Assembly (NCBI GenBank): GCA_020137815.1 | Contig: CM035358.1 | Location: 2,031,821-2,095,820, forward strand | Reading direction: 5' to 3' | Length of the DNA: 64,000 nucleotides | Origin: Hormiphora californensis | Lineage: Eukaryota; Ctenophora; Tentaculata; Cydippida; Pleurobrachiidae | Shown: positions 10,301-23,000 of the stretch, one piece after another | Layout: every line of letters begins with the position of its first letter | Numbering within the stretch: the stretch's first letter is position 1 | Position numbers and translations under genes: made by a program | Notes under the pieces: generated by a model | Databases searched by the model: none | Told to the model about the DNA's origin: nothing | Seen by the model: the letters and a program-made list of their open reading frames with translations, nothing else

Positions 10301-13300
10301 TGCTGAGTGTGACTGGGTCACTGACGGGGGTGCTGTTTGTGGCTGGGTCACTAGCGGGGGTGCTGTGTGTGACTAGGTCACTGGCTGGGGTGCTGTGTGT
10401 GACTAGGTCATTAGCGGGGGTGCTGTGAGTGTGTCAAGCGGGGGTGCTGTGTGTGTACGGTCACTAGGGGGGTGCTGTGTGTGACTAGGTCAATAGCGGG
10501 GGTGCTGTGTGTGACTAGGTCACTAGCGGGGGTGCTGTGTGTGACTAGGTCACTAGCGGTGGTGCTGTGTGTGACTGGGTCACTAGCGGGGGTGCTGTGT
10601 GTGACTAGGTCACTAGCGGGGGTGCTGTGTGTGACTAGGTCACTAGCGGGGGTGCTGTGTGTGACTAGGTCACTAGCGGGGGTGCCGTGTGTAACTGGGT
10701 TACTGGCGGGGGTGCCGTGTGAGATTAGATCTCTGGCTAGTGTATGGTCTGCGTTAGTGTCTGTAGTGTCGGGTCTGTCGGTGTTTGTATGGTCTGATAA
10801 GGACATGGCTAGAAAGATGTGGAAGATGTTAGTACAGAGGATAGGAGGATATTATGGCGGGGTGCCGTGGTAGTATACTGTTAGGGTAGGAAGGTATAGA
10901 AAAACACTTTTGAGTTTGAGATATTAAAAAGATTGAAATATGGTTGTAACATATAATCATACATCATTGATTAGGAATTTTTAATCGTTTCTACCACGCT
11001 GGCGATGGTGGCACGCTTTTTGGTTAGCGTGATTTTCTTTGTTTTGACCACGAAAAATGACCACAGCTCCGGTTTTTCAAGTAATGCTTCATTAATTTTA
11101 TACCCTTCCGGGAGCCTTATATAGATCCGTATGCTCGTGTCCATTACCCGGGGTGGAATGAATGCTGAACACTTGGTGTTCTCACCTGTGATCTTGTCAC
11201 GTACTATACCTTGTATTATCATGTCGATCTCACCCTTATCTTTCAGTAGGTCCATTGACAGGCTCTTGGTGATAGTGACTGTGAGGAAGTCGCATTCTGT
11301 TTCCAGTCTGGGCGGGGTTAGGGGGGGGGCGGTTAGTGGGAGGTTTTGGTTAGTGATCTGTGACCTTGAATTCATGTTTGGTTGTTAGTCGGGGGATTAC
11401 AATTTGGGTTTGTGTGTCTTTACCTTGGGATGTACGTCAGCTCGTTTGGGATTTGTTCGTTTTTGAATACTGGTCCTCTCACAAATATACATCGCTGGAG
11501 TTTGCTCTTGTGGAGAGAGGTTCCGGATAGCATGCATGGTCTGAGAAGAGTGCCTTGATAAGCACTTATGTCCTTATCTTGTAGGATGATCATCTCATGA
11601 TGAAATAGTATCCCTCCTTGTATCGGGATGTCGGTCCTGGTTGGGGGAGGGAGTTAGTTTTTGGGGGGTGTGGTTGTGAGAGGAGGGGGGTACTATAGAC
11701 TTTTTTTTGGGGGGGGGGGGGGGGAGAGTGAACTCCTCTCCACTGTGGGGTGGCTGTGTTTTTGAGGTTACCTTTCTTCTTTCTGTCTTTTCGCCCGGCG
11801 TTTTTCGGCCTCGGTCTGTTTGTCGTTGTTTGGTGATCTGGATCTCTTCTTCCCCCGGGGGGCCGATGTTGTCGGTTCCTCGTTGGGGGTTTTGTTCTCG
11901 GGTTTCTTTTTCTTGGCCGCTCGGGTTTCCATTCCTCGTTTACCGACCATGTTTGCTAGCTACTTTGGGGGTGGGTTGGGTTAGTTTTGGATTGGGGTGT
12001 GACCGTGGGGTCTAGAAACTTGGGATTGGGATTGCGCGCGCAGTTTGTTCGATCAGGGTTGGTCTTTCGTCCCCGTGGCGTTGTCGCGCGTTACGTTGTA
12101 AGTATTGGTGTGGTAGGTTATATTGTGACTGATCTGTTTTTTGGAACAGATAGGGTGTGGGGGTTATCTTTGTACCTGAGGAGGAATGGGTTAAGTTGTG
12201 GATTTATGTGTGGAATTTGGGCAGCGGTTCCCCAGGGGCGACCAGCCCCTACTTGGTTATTACTGGGTTTATCTCTGCCCTGTCATAAAGACAGCCATGG
12301 GCAAGAGAGCTGTTTTACAGGCGACAGCAGCCGGGTCGACGGGCCCTCAATGGGCCCTCAATGACGGGAGTCGGGTGACGTGACACTGTATACCAAATTT
12401 CAGACCGATTGGTGCAGTGGGGGCTTTGCTATGGGCGTCGCAAAATGCCATTTTTGGCTAAAAACTGAAAAAACTTATTACTGCTTTCTGGCACGCGCGG
12501 CTGGGGGAGGTGGTGGTCACCTTTGCGCTTGCCAGCGCAGTGATAACTTATCTAACGCTTGTATACCCATGCAAGGCCTCCTCCGATAACCAAAGTCCAA
12601 CATACAAGTTTTTTGGCTCCAAATCGATCAAAATTTAAAGAGTACGAATATTTCAATTTAGCGTGTAAAATGTCACTTGAATGTAATTTTTTCATTGATA
12701 ATCCATTCTTCAGACGAAAGAAAGTGATGTACAACGTTTCTGTTTGAAAAATACGAAAAAACTCCCAAAATTGCTTTTTTTGGTCAAAAATTGAAAATTT
12801 GCTTCGCTACAAATCCTTGTGTTTTTTTAGAAAAAATTATTTTTGGGATATTTTTCGATTGAAGGTAAATTTGAGTCTTATTAAGTTTTTAAGGTTAGAA
12901 AATGTGGATTAGTGTCATTTGACCTCAATTGCGGTTCAGGTTGGCTAGTTTTTGTTCGAATTTACAAAATAGAACAAATCGTTGTGGGAAGGCTGTAGTA
13001 GACGGCTTGGGGGTATGCAAATCATGCAGAAGGAACATCTTTGTTCGCAGAACAACATGCAGCATGTGTAATACCAAAAAACACGTGCTAAAGGGACTTT
13101 AGATGGTATAAATGGCATTTGTTAATGTTTGTTAACTTTTGTTAATTATGTTAATAAATCACCTGTTTTTTCGATGTTAATATTAACAAAGTTAACAAAA
13201 TTAACATGTCCCCCCCCCCCCCAAATGACAGATAGTCAAATATACAGACAGACAGACACGATTAAACAGACACACTGGGACACGCAGCCGAAATGAGAGA

Positions 13301-15638
13301 AATTAACGGGAAATTAACACCATCCCCACCCAGGATCGATTGCCGCCTATTCTTCACAAATTCTCTGTTACCAAGACCTCTATGATGGAACGAATTAGGG
13401 GCGACTTTGGATCCCAGCGGGCAGATAGGACTTTCATGTTTAAAGCTGAATCTAGCTCCATCTCTACATCGCAGGTAGGATGGAATCTTGTCGGGTGTTT
13501 TGACTCTGTTGTGCGAAAAGGTTTTAACATCCCCAATACCCATTTTACATCTTTGAGCGCCTCCTAGGCAAGTAGCGGAATTACAGTTTTTGACATCCCT
13601 CCAACGCTAATCACCATCTCACTCCCTTCCCCTCTCTCTCTCTCTTTCTTTCTCTCTCCCCTCTCTCTTTCTCTCTCCCCACTCTCCTTTATTTTTAACA
13701 CTTCTATCATTATTTAGTCGTGGGTATCGGCAGTGGAGAAGATACGGACCTCCATTATTAAAAGTGTGACTCTAAACCTGGCAGCGATGGAGAAGAATGT
13801 TAACGTTATACGGGACAGTCATGAGGTGATTTATGGGCAGGAAGTTGGGGGAACGCGGGGGGGGGGTGTCGAGCAAGCAAGGGTAACAAGAGGTGATTCA
13901 TTGTTCAGTGGTAGCAAGGTGGGTGAGCCAAATTGGGGTTACAGTAGAGAGGAGCGAGAGCGGGTTACTGCTTACTGTAGTGAGTATTGACTATTGTTCT
14001 GCGATTGAGTAAAATGATATCCTATATAGCTTTATCTGGACTGTATTTACAGGATGAGAACTTTGATCTGTACCAGTATATATCAGCCAAGGAACAGCTA
14101 TGCTCTCTATATGAACAGACAGGGCTGTACGAGGAGGCCTATAGGAGCAGTGAGGAGATATTATCTCTTTTCCGACAATACGTCGCCTCAATACGACACT
14201 GTCAGGTAAACTTTTAGATACTAGTCCAATAGCAATCGATGGGCAACTAATGGGATTTTTTAGTTCAGTGTTCACACCAGGCCTTCAGCTCAGTGCAAGT
14301 TGGGCAGACGTACAGTAACATTGTGGAACGGGCCGTGGGCCTCCAATACCATATTGATTTGCACTTTGCAGTCGGCTGAATTATGATAATATTGAAACAT
14401 GATCTTTTCTCAATATACTTGAGCAGGCCGGCTGCTCCCTTCAGTTGTTTTGATTGCTTATCCCTGAGTTTTTAATTCTCACAGGCTGTAATTGTACGAT
14501 CACTTCTCTGTTAACAGATAGTTCCGTGGATAGAAGAGTTTCTGGAGGCTAAGATATCAACTTGGGATGGATTGTCGCTAGGTGATCCCGTTTCCATAAC
14601 AACGCCCCACTCTCTCAACTCCCTACAGATGTGCTGCACAGTGTTTCGGAGGTGAGTGTAAAACAGATTTGGTCCTGTCTGACGGTTGTTTTGTTCAAAC
14701 CCTTTTTATTTTTATTCCTTCGCCGTCGCGGGGCGCGAGGAAGGAGGGTCGAACAAGGCAATCTGACGGCACCGACCCGATCTGAGCGCACTGTCGTTTT
14801 GAGAATCAAAACGGTGTCACATATCAATAGCTGAAGAAGTCAGACATAGATCAGTCGAATGCTCCTGTTCTTAATGGAATATTAGTACTGCAAAATCGTT
14901 GTTTCTCTTTAATTGTCACATATCAAGATTATTATTAGTTCCCCCTCCTCACATATCCCCCTCACTTCCTACCAGGATTGTTCAGCAGCTGACAGCGCTA
15001 CAAAACCCCCGTGATTTAGCGAGGAAAGGACTACACTTTCTGTTACAGACGGTCCACGAATGCAGGACACTCAAGGTAATAATTTGGTTACTTCTTCTTC
15101 TAAAGAGTGCATGGGTAGGGGAACCCACTAGGAACTATCGCGATGTGGCTTGCACTGTGAGTGTTCATGATAAGTGATCCCGAGGGGTGGTGATAACTTT
15201 GGTTAGGCTTTAGCATATATCCACTTGATCCACTAGGGTAGCAGCCTGAACCCCCATTGGTGGATGTAGTAGACAATTGTGACAAGTGAAACAAGGTTTT
15301 ACAAAAGGATTTTGTAAAACCTTGTTTCACTTGTCACAATAGTTCAGCTCTCCGCATCCCCGGATCGAGCACTCTACCAGGATACAAACTTCTAAATCTA
15401 ACTAGGGATGTAGTAGATAATTGTCTATAGTTTCATATCTACCTTTAAGCTAAGGGCCAAATGGACAAAAGTTTCACCACCCATTGGGAACTTTTATCTG
15501 CATCACATTTACGCAGGTAACAATTATATCGTTCTTAGAATTCTTGAGATTCTTGAGGGTGTTTTAAATTCAAGAAGGAAGCACAAATCTTGAATTCCCT
15601 GCATTTTCTGGATAGCCCGGTAACTATCTCGTCGTCTC

Positions 15639-15706
<68 letters not shown>

Positions 15707-15713
15707 GTGAGAG

Positions 15714-15794
<81 letters not shown>

Positions 15795-16890
15795 CCATTT
15801 CTTCCTGACTAAATCGTCACACCTCTCTCCAGGTGCAAAATCCCTCTTTCTCTCTTTTTCTAATTCTCTCTCACTATCTCTTTCTCTCTATCTTCCTCTC
15901 TCTTCCCCCCCCCCCCCTCACCCTCCCTCTCCCAGGTGTCCTATCCTCGTGGCGCCCTGGTGATCTGGGTCTATCTGGGCTGTATGGACCTCCTAGATGC
16001 CGTGAAACATGCCTCTCAACAAAATAATATGGTAATTGTTCACCCTATCAGATCAATGCTCTAACAGAGTTTCCCCGCCGTTCTGGTTCTCATTTTGATG
16101 ACTGATAGAGACACTAAAGAAAGTAATAAAGAGGTAATAGCAAATCAATACGTTCAGGATATATCTGAGGCGTTGGCGGTTGCAAAGGGACAATTGTACA
16201 GTTTGGCCCGGGATAAACTCCATCAAATCGGAGAGATGGCCGGCCATACTGGTGGTGAACGGTACAGTAAGGAGGAGATAAAGATCTTAGTAGCTGGTGA
16301 GTTGTTCAGGGGCCAGCCGCCGGGGTAACATGCGATTGTTTCAGGGGGTTACCATGGTAACAGTAGAAGCTTCATGTTTGTAGCTGCTCAACTATTTCCT
16401 TTGTCTAATTCTCGATATATACAGGAAGTAAGAGTGATGCGATAGCGAAGGTATTCTCGGAGCGGCAACTGTTTCACAAACAGTACATTGACCTATCCCA
16501 ACTGGCGATTGTGTCCTTTAAGCAGGGATCCTGGTCCCACCATGCGCAACACGTCAACCTTACCCTCGCACTATATCTCCGAAATAGTGGTAATTATCCT
16601 AACTCTCGCTCTTTCTATCATTATGAGAAATATATCCCTCTAACATCCCCCTAATTAACCAGACTATGATCTTTCTTGAAGATTCTTCCACCTTCGATCT
16701 AGAAACTTCAAAACTGCTAAAAGACTCTCCCCTCCTGCTAGGAAACCAGACAGAAGCCCTGAATGCAGAGACCCACCTCCGTGAAGTGTGTAACTCGTAT
16801 CATGATCAGGGATGGTCTACGCTGGCATCCTTTACCCGGCTGAAGTTATGCGAGACACAAAACAAGCTAGGTACATGCTCTCTCTCTCTC

Positions 16891-16984
<94 letters not shown>

Positions 16985-16992
16985 TCTCTCTT

Positions 16993-17056
<64 letters not shown>

Positions 17057-20000
17057 CGGTGTCACGTCTCACGTACACACGTGGTGATTAGTGGACTCGC
17101 CTGCAAGCACCGCAAGGGACACCCCACCAATTGTAATCGGGTCGGGGGGTCGGATGTCTCGGTAGCATGGCGTCTGACAACCGTCTGACAAGAGTCGGGT
17201 GTCTGTTCTAATAAGGTAGTATAAAACCCCCATCATCTCCCCTCATTTCCATACTCCCAACTACAACACCAACTACAACCACCCTAACTACCAACTACTA
17301 CCTTCCTAACTACATTACCATGGCAACAATACCAGTATCTTCCTCCTACCCCTGCCAGTTCAACTCGGAATTCTACGACCTCCCTACTCCTCTGGGTCCC
17401 CTTCCTGAATTCTACCAACTACCCCTCTACCCGGACTACTACACCGCATTTGGGATCACCTCTCCTACATCCCTGGCTGAAGAACAGATGCTCCACTCCC
17501 AGTTCCTGACCTCCATACCCGACCTAATCGATCCATCTCAACTACCTCCCCTTGTGGCCCCTCCTCAGCAGATATCCTACCCGGTTCCAAGAGAGGATGC
17601 CAGTACTCAACAACTCCCCTACCCAATCGATGATGACTGCCAGATAGTGTCGAGTACCACCAGCTGCGGCCCAATTCGACCTGCCAAGAAGAGGAGATCG
17701 AGACGGAGCCCTGACTCATCCTGCCGACACCGCACCAAGTTCCTTCCCTACCAACTGGAATACCTGGAAGTGGAGTTCTCCAAAACACCATTCGCAGTGT
17801 CTGATCGGAAGGAGGAAATTGCCCGGAATTTGGGTCTTCCTGCCAAGACGGTCGCTCTGTGGTTCCAGAATCGACGTGCTAAGATGAAGAGGAGTGGATC
17901 GGGACTGAAGGAGTGTTGAAGAGAGAGATTGTTACATTAACTAGAGAGAGAGAGAGAGATTGTTACATTAACTAGAGCGAGAGAGGGAGAGAGATTGTTT
18001 CATTAACTAGAGGGAGAGACAGAGATAGAGAATGTGTTATATTTTTGTTGTGGCATGTTGTCACTAATAAGATCTGTTTTAAGTTTTTAGCCCATTTGAA
18101 TTTCGAGAAAACAAAGAAATTGAGTTTGCCTTGGTAACAATTATTGTTCCAATCACCCTCTCCCCCTTCACTATTTCACATATCCTTTATCCCTCCTACT
18201 TCAATCAAGTCCAAATCATTCCAACCCCCTTCGTATTTCATCTAACTTTCTATCCATTCTTTACTCAACAAATCTCCCCAGGCCCTTCCATCCAACTTCC
18301 ATCTCCCTAGGTCTTGTTGAGCACGAGGTGGTATCCTGTTCCCATTTGGCAGCAGGTGGATCAATGGAGCACAGCGAGAGGTTCCTGGAATGTTTAGAGG
18401 CCCTCAACAAGGGAGACACAGAGGAACCAACACTCTTACCCCTACAACCACTATTCAAGGTAACTATGGTAACCAACACTCCTACCCCTACAACCATTAT
18501 TCAAGGTAACCATGGTAACCAACACTCCTACCCCTACAACCATTATTCAAGGTAACCATGGTAACCAACACTCCTACCCCTACAACCACTATTCAAGGTA
18601 ACCATGGTAACCAACACTCCTACCACTTCAACCATTATTCAAGTTAACCATGGTAACCACCCCAAAACCACTGTCTGTTCAAGGTAATCACCAGGCAGTT
18701 ACCATGGTTACCACTAGCAACTATTATTGTTGAGTAACGTCACATCACTCACCTTGTAACCACAAGAGTGGTACTGTCCCGCCAATATCTTCGTGTTATA
18801 AAATTATCCGAGAAACACATTCCTTGTTGAGTTACTCAACAACATATTCGAGGTGTGTGTCTCTGGGTCCCCTCCCACCTTTGTACACATTTCATTCCAG
18901 GTGTCCCTGGGCGAGAACGAGGACTTCAGAAGAACCCCCCTCCGAGTGAAGTCCACTACCGACCAGTGTAGTGTGGTGTTTACCATTTCCAACAGTTCCC
19001 AACTACCCATCCCTAATACAACGGTATAAGCTGTTTGTTTGTTTGTATAGGAACCAAGCTGCGTAAAGATATACTGTTAATTGCGTTCTCAAAAAAATCA
19101 GTCCAGTCGAAAGGAACTTCCTGCGTTTTATACCACAAAAGTGTGACCACCTAAACTTCCTTCTAGGTGGTTGTAAAGTTTGATACTGATAGGGAGACAC
19201 TGAATCGCAGCAAGTCATTAGTAGATGAGCCAGTCAGCCCGACTGATCCATCCGATGGGTTGTCCCTTATCTCACTGCGAGCTGAAACGGAGCTGCAGAG
19301 GAAGGACCAGGAAGGGGGCACAAGAAGGAGCATGTTGGGATCTTCCCAGCCTACCACCCTACAACCAGGTATGTACAATATAAAGGAGGGTGGTTACCAT
19401 GGTTACCATGGTTACCAGGAGGAGCATGTTGGGATCTTCCCAGCCTACCACCCTACAACCAGGTATGTACAATATAAAGGAGGGTGGTTACCATAGTTAC
19501 CATGGTTACCATGGTTACCAGGAGGAGCATGTTGGGATCTTCCCAGTCTACCACCCTACAACCAGGTATGTACAATATAAAGGAGGGTGGTTACCATAGT
19601 TACCATGGTTACCATGGTTACCAGGAGGAGCATGTTGGGATCTTCCCAGCCTACCACCCTACAACCAGGTATGTACAATATAAAGGAGGGTGGTTACCAT
19701 AGTTACCATGGTTACCAGGAGGAGCATGTTGGGATCTTCCCAGCCTACCACCCTACAACCAGGTATGTACAATATAAAGGAGGGTGGTTACCATAGTTAC
19801 CATGGTTACCAGGAGGAGCATGTTGGGATCTTCCCAGCCTACCACCCTACAACCAGGTATGTACAATATAAAGGAGGGTGGTTACCATAGTTACCATGGT
19901 TACCATGGTTACCAGGAGGAGCATGTTGGGATCTTCCCAGCCTACCACCCTACAACCAGGTATGTACAATATAAAGGAGGGTGGTTACCATGGTTGCCAT

Positions 20001-23000
20001 GGTTACCCCAGGAGGAGCATGTTGGGATCTTCCCAGCCTACCACCCTACAACCAGGTATGTACAATATAAAGGAGGGTGGTTACCATGGTTACCATAGTT
20101 ACCATGGTTACCAGGAGGAGCATGTTGGGATCTTCCCAGCCTACCACCCTACAACCAGGTATGTACAATATAAAGGAGGGTGGTTACCATAGTTACCATG
20201 GTTACCAGGAGGAGCATGTTGGGATCTTCCCAGCCTACCACCCTACAACCAGGTATGTACAATATAAAGGAGGGTGGTTACCATAGTTACCATGGTTACC
20301 ATGGTTACCAGGAGGAGCATGTTGGGATCTTCCCAGCCTACCACCCTACAACCAGGTATGTACAATATAAAGGAGGGTGGTTACCATGGTTGCCATGGTT
20401 ACCCCAGGAGGAGCATGTTGGGATCTTCCCAGCCTACCACCCTACAACCAGGTATGTACAATATAAAGGAGGGTGGTTACCATGGTTACCATAGTTACCA
20501 TGGTTACCAGGAGGAGCATGTTGGGATCTTCCCAGCCTACCACCCTACAACCAGGTATGTACAATATAAAGGAGGGTGGTTACCATAGTTACCATGGTTA
20601 CCAGGAGGAGCATGTTGGGATCTTCCCAGTCTACCACCCTACAACCAGGTATGTACAATATAAAGGAGGGTGGTTACCATAGTTACCATGGTTACCATGG
20701 TTACCAGGAGGAGCATGTTGGGATCTTCCCAGTCTACCACCCTACAACCAGGTATGTACAATATAAAGGAGGGTGGTTACCATAGTTACCATGGTTACCA
20801 GGAGGAGCATGTTGGGATCTTCCCAGCCTACCACCCTACAACCAGGTATGTACAATATAAAGGAGGGTGGTTACCATGGTTACCATGGTTACCATGGTTA
20901 CCAGGAGGAGCATGTTGGGATCTTCCCAGCCTACCACCCTACAACCAGGTATGTACAATATAAAGGAGGGTGGTTACCATAGTTATCATGGTTACCATGG
21001 TTACCAGAAGGAGCATGTTAGGATCTTCCCAGCCTACCACCCTACAACCAGGTATGTACAATATAAAGGAGGGTGGTTACCATAGTTACCATGGTTACCA
21101 TGGTTACCAGGAGGAGCAGGATGAGCAAAAAACGGTAAAAAGCCCGATTTTGAGCATCTTTAAAGCCAAATAGCGGCCAAACGGTTGGAGATAGAGCTTA
21201 AAAGTTCGACGTGGACCCCCCATAACTTGGCTATTGCCTACAAAATGGCACCAGTGAAAAGTCTCTAAACCATTCCTAAGTGGCTACAGCCATTTAGCCA
21301 AAATACGGTTATGCGCATATCTAATTATCCAATTATCTAATTAACCAGATAAGATAGAGACTTAATTTCCGCACCTACCCCCACTAATGCGAGGACGCTA
21401 CACATTTTAGTGTCCTTAGATTTGTCTCTACTCCTTTCCTAAGCCCCGTTTTGGTTTTCGCCAGAAGGCTAAAACATAGGTAAAAGGGCGTGGCCCAAAA
21501 ACCCAACTTCTTCATTGATAAAACCGCGACCAATTTTTTTGGTGTTTCTAGGGACCTAATAGAGTCTACTAGAAGTGAAATTAGCTTGATAACAATTATG
21601 CCCATATTTTGTCATCATATGCCCTGACTAATATAAAGGAGGGTGGTTACCATGGTTACCATGGTTACCATGAGAAGCATGTTGATTGTTGGGGTCTGGT
21701 ACATTTCTGACTGGGGCGTTTGCCAGCGCTGTGATGCCCACAACTACCGGTTGTCATGGTATCACTCATGTAGTTCCTAGTTGTGTAGATTATTCCATGA
21801 CAATTCATGCATACATTTCAAAATAGTATCTGGGTTCATTTTATTTGTAGCACTTTGATACGTTTCTTCCTCCAATAAGATTGCTTTTATACCCGAAGAA
21901 GTGCGAGAAATGGAAATAACATTCAAACGGGATTCAAACACATTCAACTGCAGTAGCCCTCCCCCTCCATTACCAGTGTGTAATTATAAGTGTGTTACTG
22001 TACACAAGTATAACATGCAATACTCTATCATCCTGCACGTACAACAGAATGCATCTTTTTAAACTCTTTCACTCTCAGCAATATAACTCCACCTTTCACT
22101 TTCGTCTTTCTATCCTGCTTTCTCCTGATATTTTAGTCCTTTTGTTTTGTTCGTTTTCTTCTGATTTCCATTTTTCACCTTACTCCCACTCTCTTGATAA
22201 TCTAGAACCATGAAAAAGTGTACGGCGATCCTCCTGTGTATCGGATGTGCCGCCCTTCTAGCAGCTGTAGCTATCGGCCTCTACTTTGCCCTCCGACCAC
22301 CACCAAACCCCACTATTACAACCTCTACAGCTGGAACAATAACCGGAGTTACTAACGGTGATATATGGGAGTTTCACAATATAAAGTATGCGGAAGACCC
22401 TGTAGGTGATCTGAGGTTCGCGCCTCCTCAAGCAATCGAGAGGGTTGCGGATGAAGCAGTGGATGGGAGCAATGCTAGTACAGTGATGTGTGTTCAGGGG
22501 ATGAGAGGGGTTGGCATGCCAGCTGGGGGTGAGGAGTGTCTGGTTCTCAGTGTCCGGGCTCCTAAGAACTCCCAGAATGGATCTCTACCCATTGTGGTAT
22601 GGATCCATGGTGGCGGTCTGTACCTCGGTTGGAACTCCCAACCCGGCTACTTCTTCTCTTCAACCTCTACTGAGAAACTTAACTGCGGTGGTGGTGAGCA
22701 TTAATTACCGGTTAGGATTCCTAGGATGGGCAGCACTAGGGGGAATATCACCCAACAACGGACTACTAGATCAGATCACCGCGCTGGAGTGGGTGAGAGA
22801 TAACGGGGGTGCGTTTGGGGGTGACACCTCCAATGTGACCATTGTAGGTGAGAGTGCAGGGGGCACCTCCGTGTTGGCGCTACTATTTGCATCACGTGCC
22901 CAGGGACTCTTTCACCGTGTGGTGTCACTTAGCCCAGCACCCGCTTTTGATACGAGGGATAATATTGAGATGGTACAGAAACAAGGCTGGTTAGTGGACA

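Larger units (their letters stand above)
6640..11950 (-). mobile_element. Decayed non-LTR retrotransposon (I/LOA/R1-like, with RNase H)
   Basis: On the minus strand, in order: a basic Lys/Arg-rich gag-like start (11950-11768), an ORF1-type segment (11375-10971), a decapeptide repeat region, an AP-endonuclease, a reverse transcriptase, an RNase H, and a C-terminal segment to about 6640. Several frameshifts are visible: inside the decapeptide array near 10430-10470, before the RNase H (7738/7341 frames), and an A-run indel at about 6995. The copy is therefore probably not active. Endonuclease plus RNase H downstream of RT is typical of the I/LOA/R1 side of LINE phylogeny. Confidence 0.85.
4507..13230. 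mobile_element. 8.7 kb TIR element inserted in a TRAPPC10 intron
   Basis: The element (4515-13222) begins with a G-run followed by ACATGTTAATT and ends with the inverse, AATTAACATGT followed by a C-run. The 8-bp sequence AAATGACA occurs immediately outside both ends (4507-4514 and 13223-13230), a target-site duplication. The insertion split a (GACA)n microsatellite, which continues on both sides. Subterminal DNA is rich in TTAAC motifs, and AATAAATCACCT occurs near both ends in the same orientation. No transposase is recognisable; the interior carries a foldback element and a LINE. The 8-bp duplication would suit hAT, P or related superfamilies, but I cannot assign one. Confidence 0.75.

Noticed and set aside
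6932-10428. Plus-strand open frames across the LINE
   Set aside because: They are complements of the minus-strand endonuclease/RT/RNase H; the minus-strand motifs are decisive.
10201-10740. CRISPR-like appearance of the 30-bp direct repeats
   Set aside because: Units are contiguous with no unique spacers, and they code in frame for a decapeptide inside a LINE in a eukaryotic genome.
15535-15963. Open frames over the GA tract at 15.6 kb
   Set aside because: Low-complexity microsatellite translation; the real coding exons here are 14976-15075 and 15936-16031 of TRAPPC10.
19390-21173. Overlapping open frames of 66-104 codons through the minisatellite
   Set aside because: They are readings of the same 94/103-bp unit and include intronic sequence; only the first exon-like block is supported as coding.
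21880-22060. Possible extra TRAPPC10 exon (IAFIPEEVREMEITFKRDSN...)
   Set aside because: Direct splicing 19368 to 24112 is in phase and reproduces the conserved TLxPG segment; no matching donor was found for this piece.
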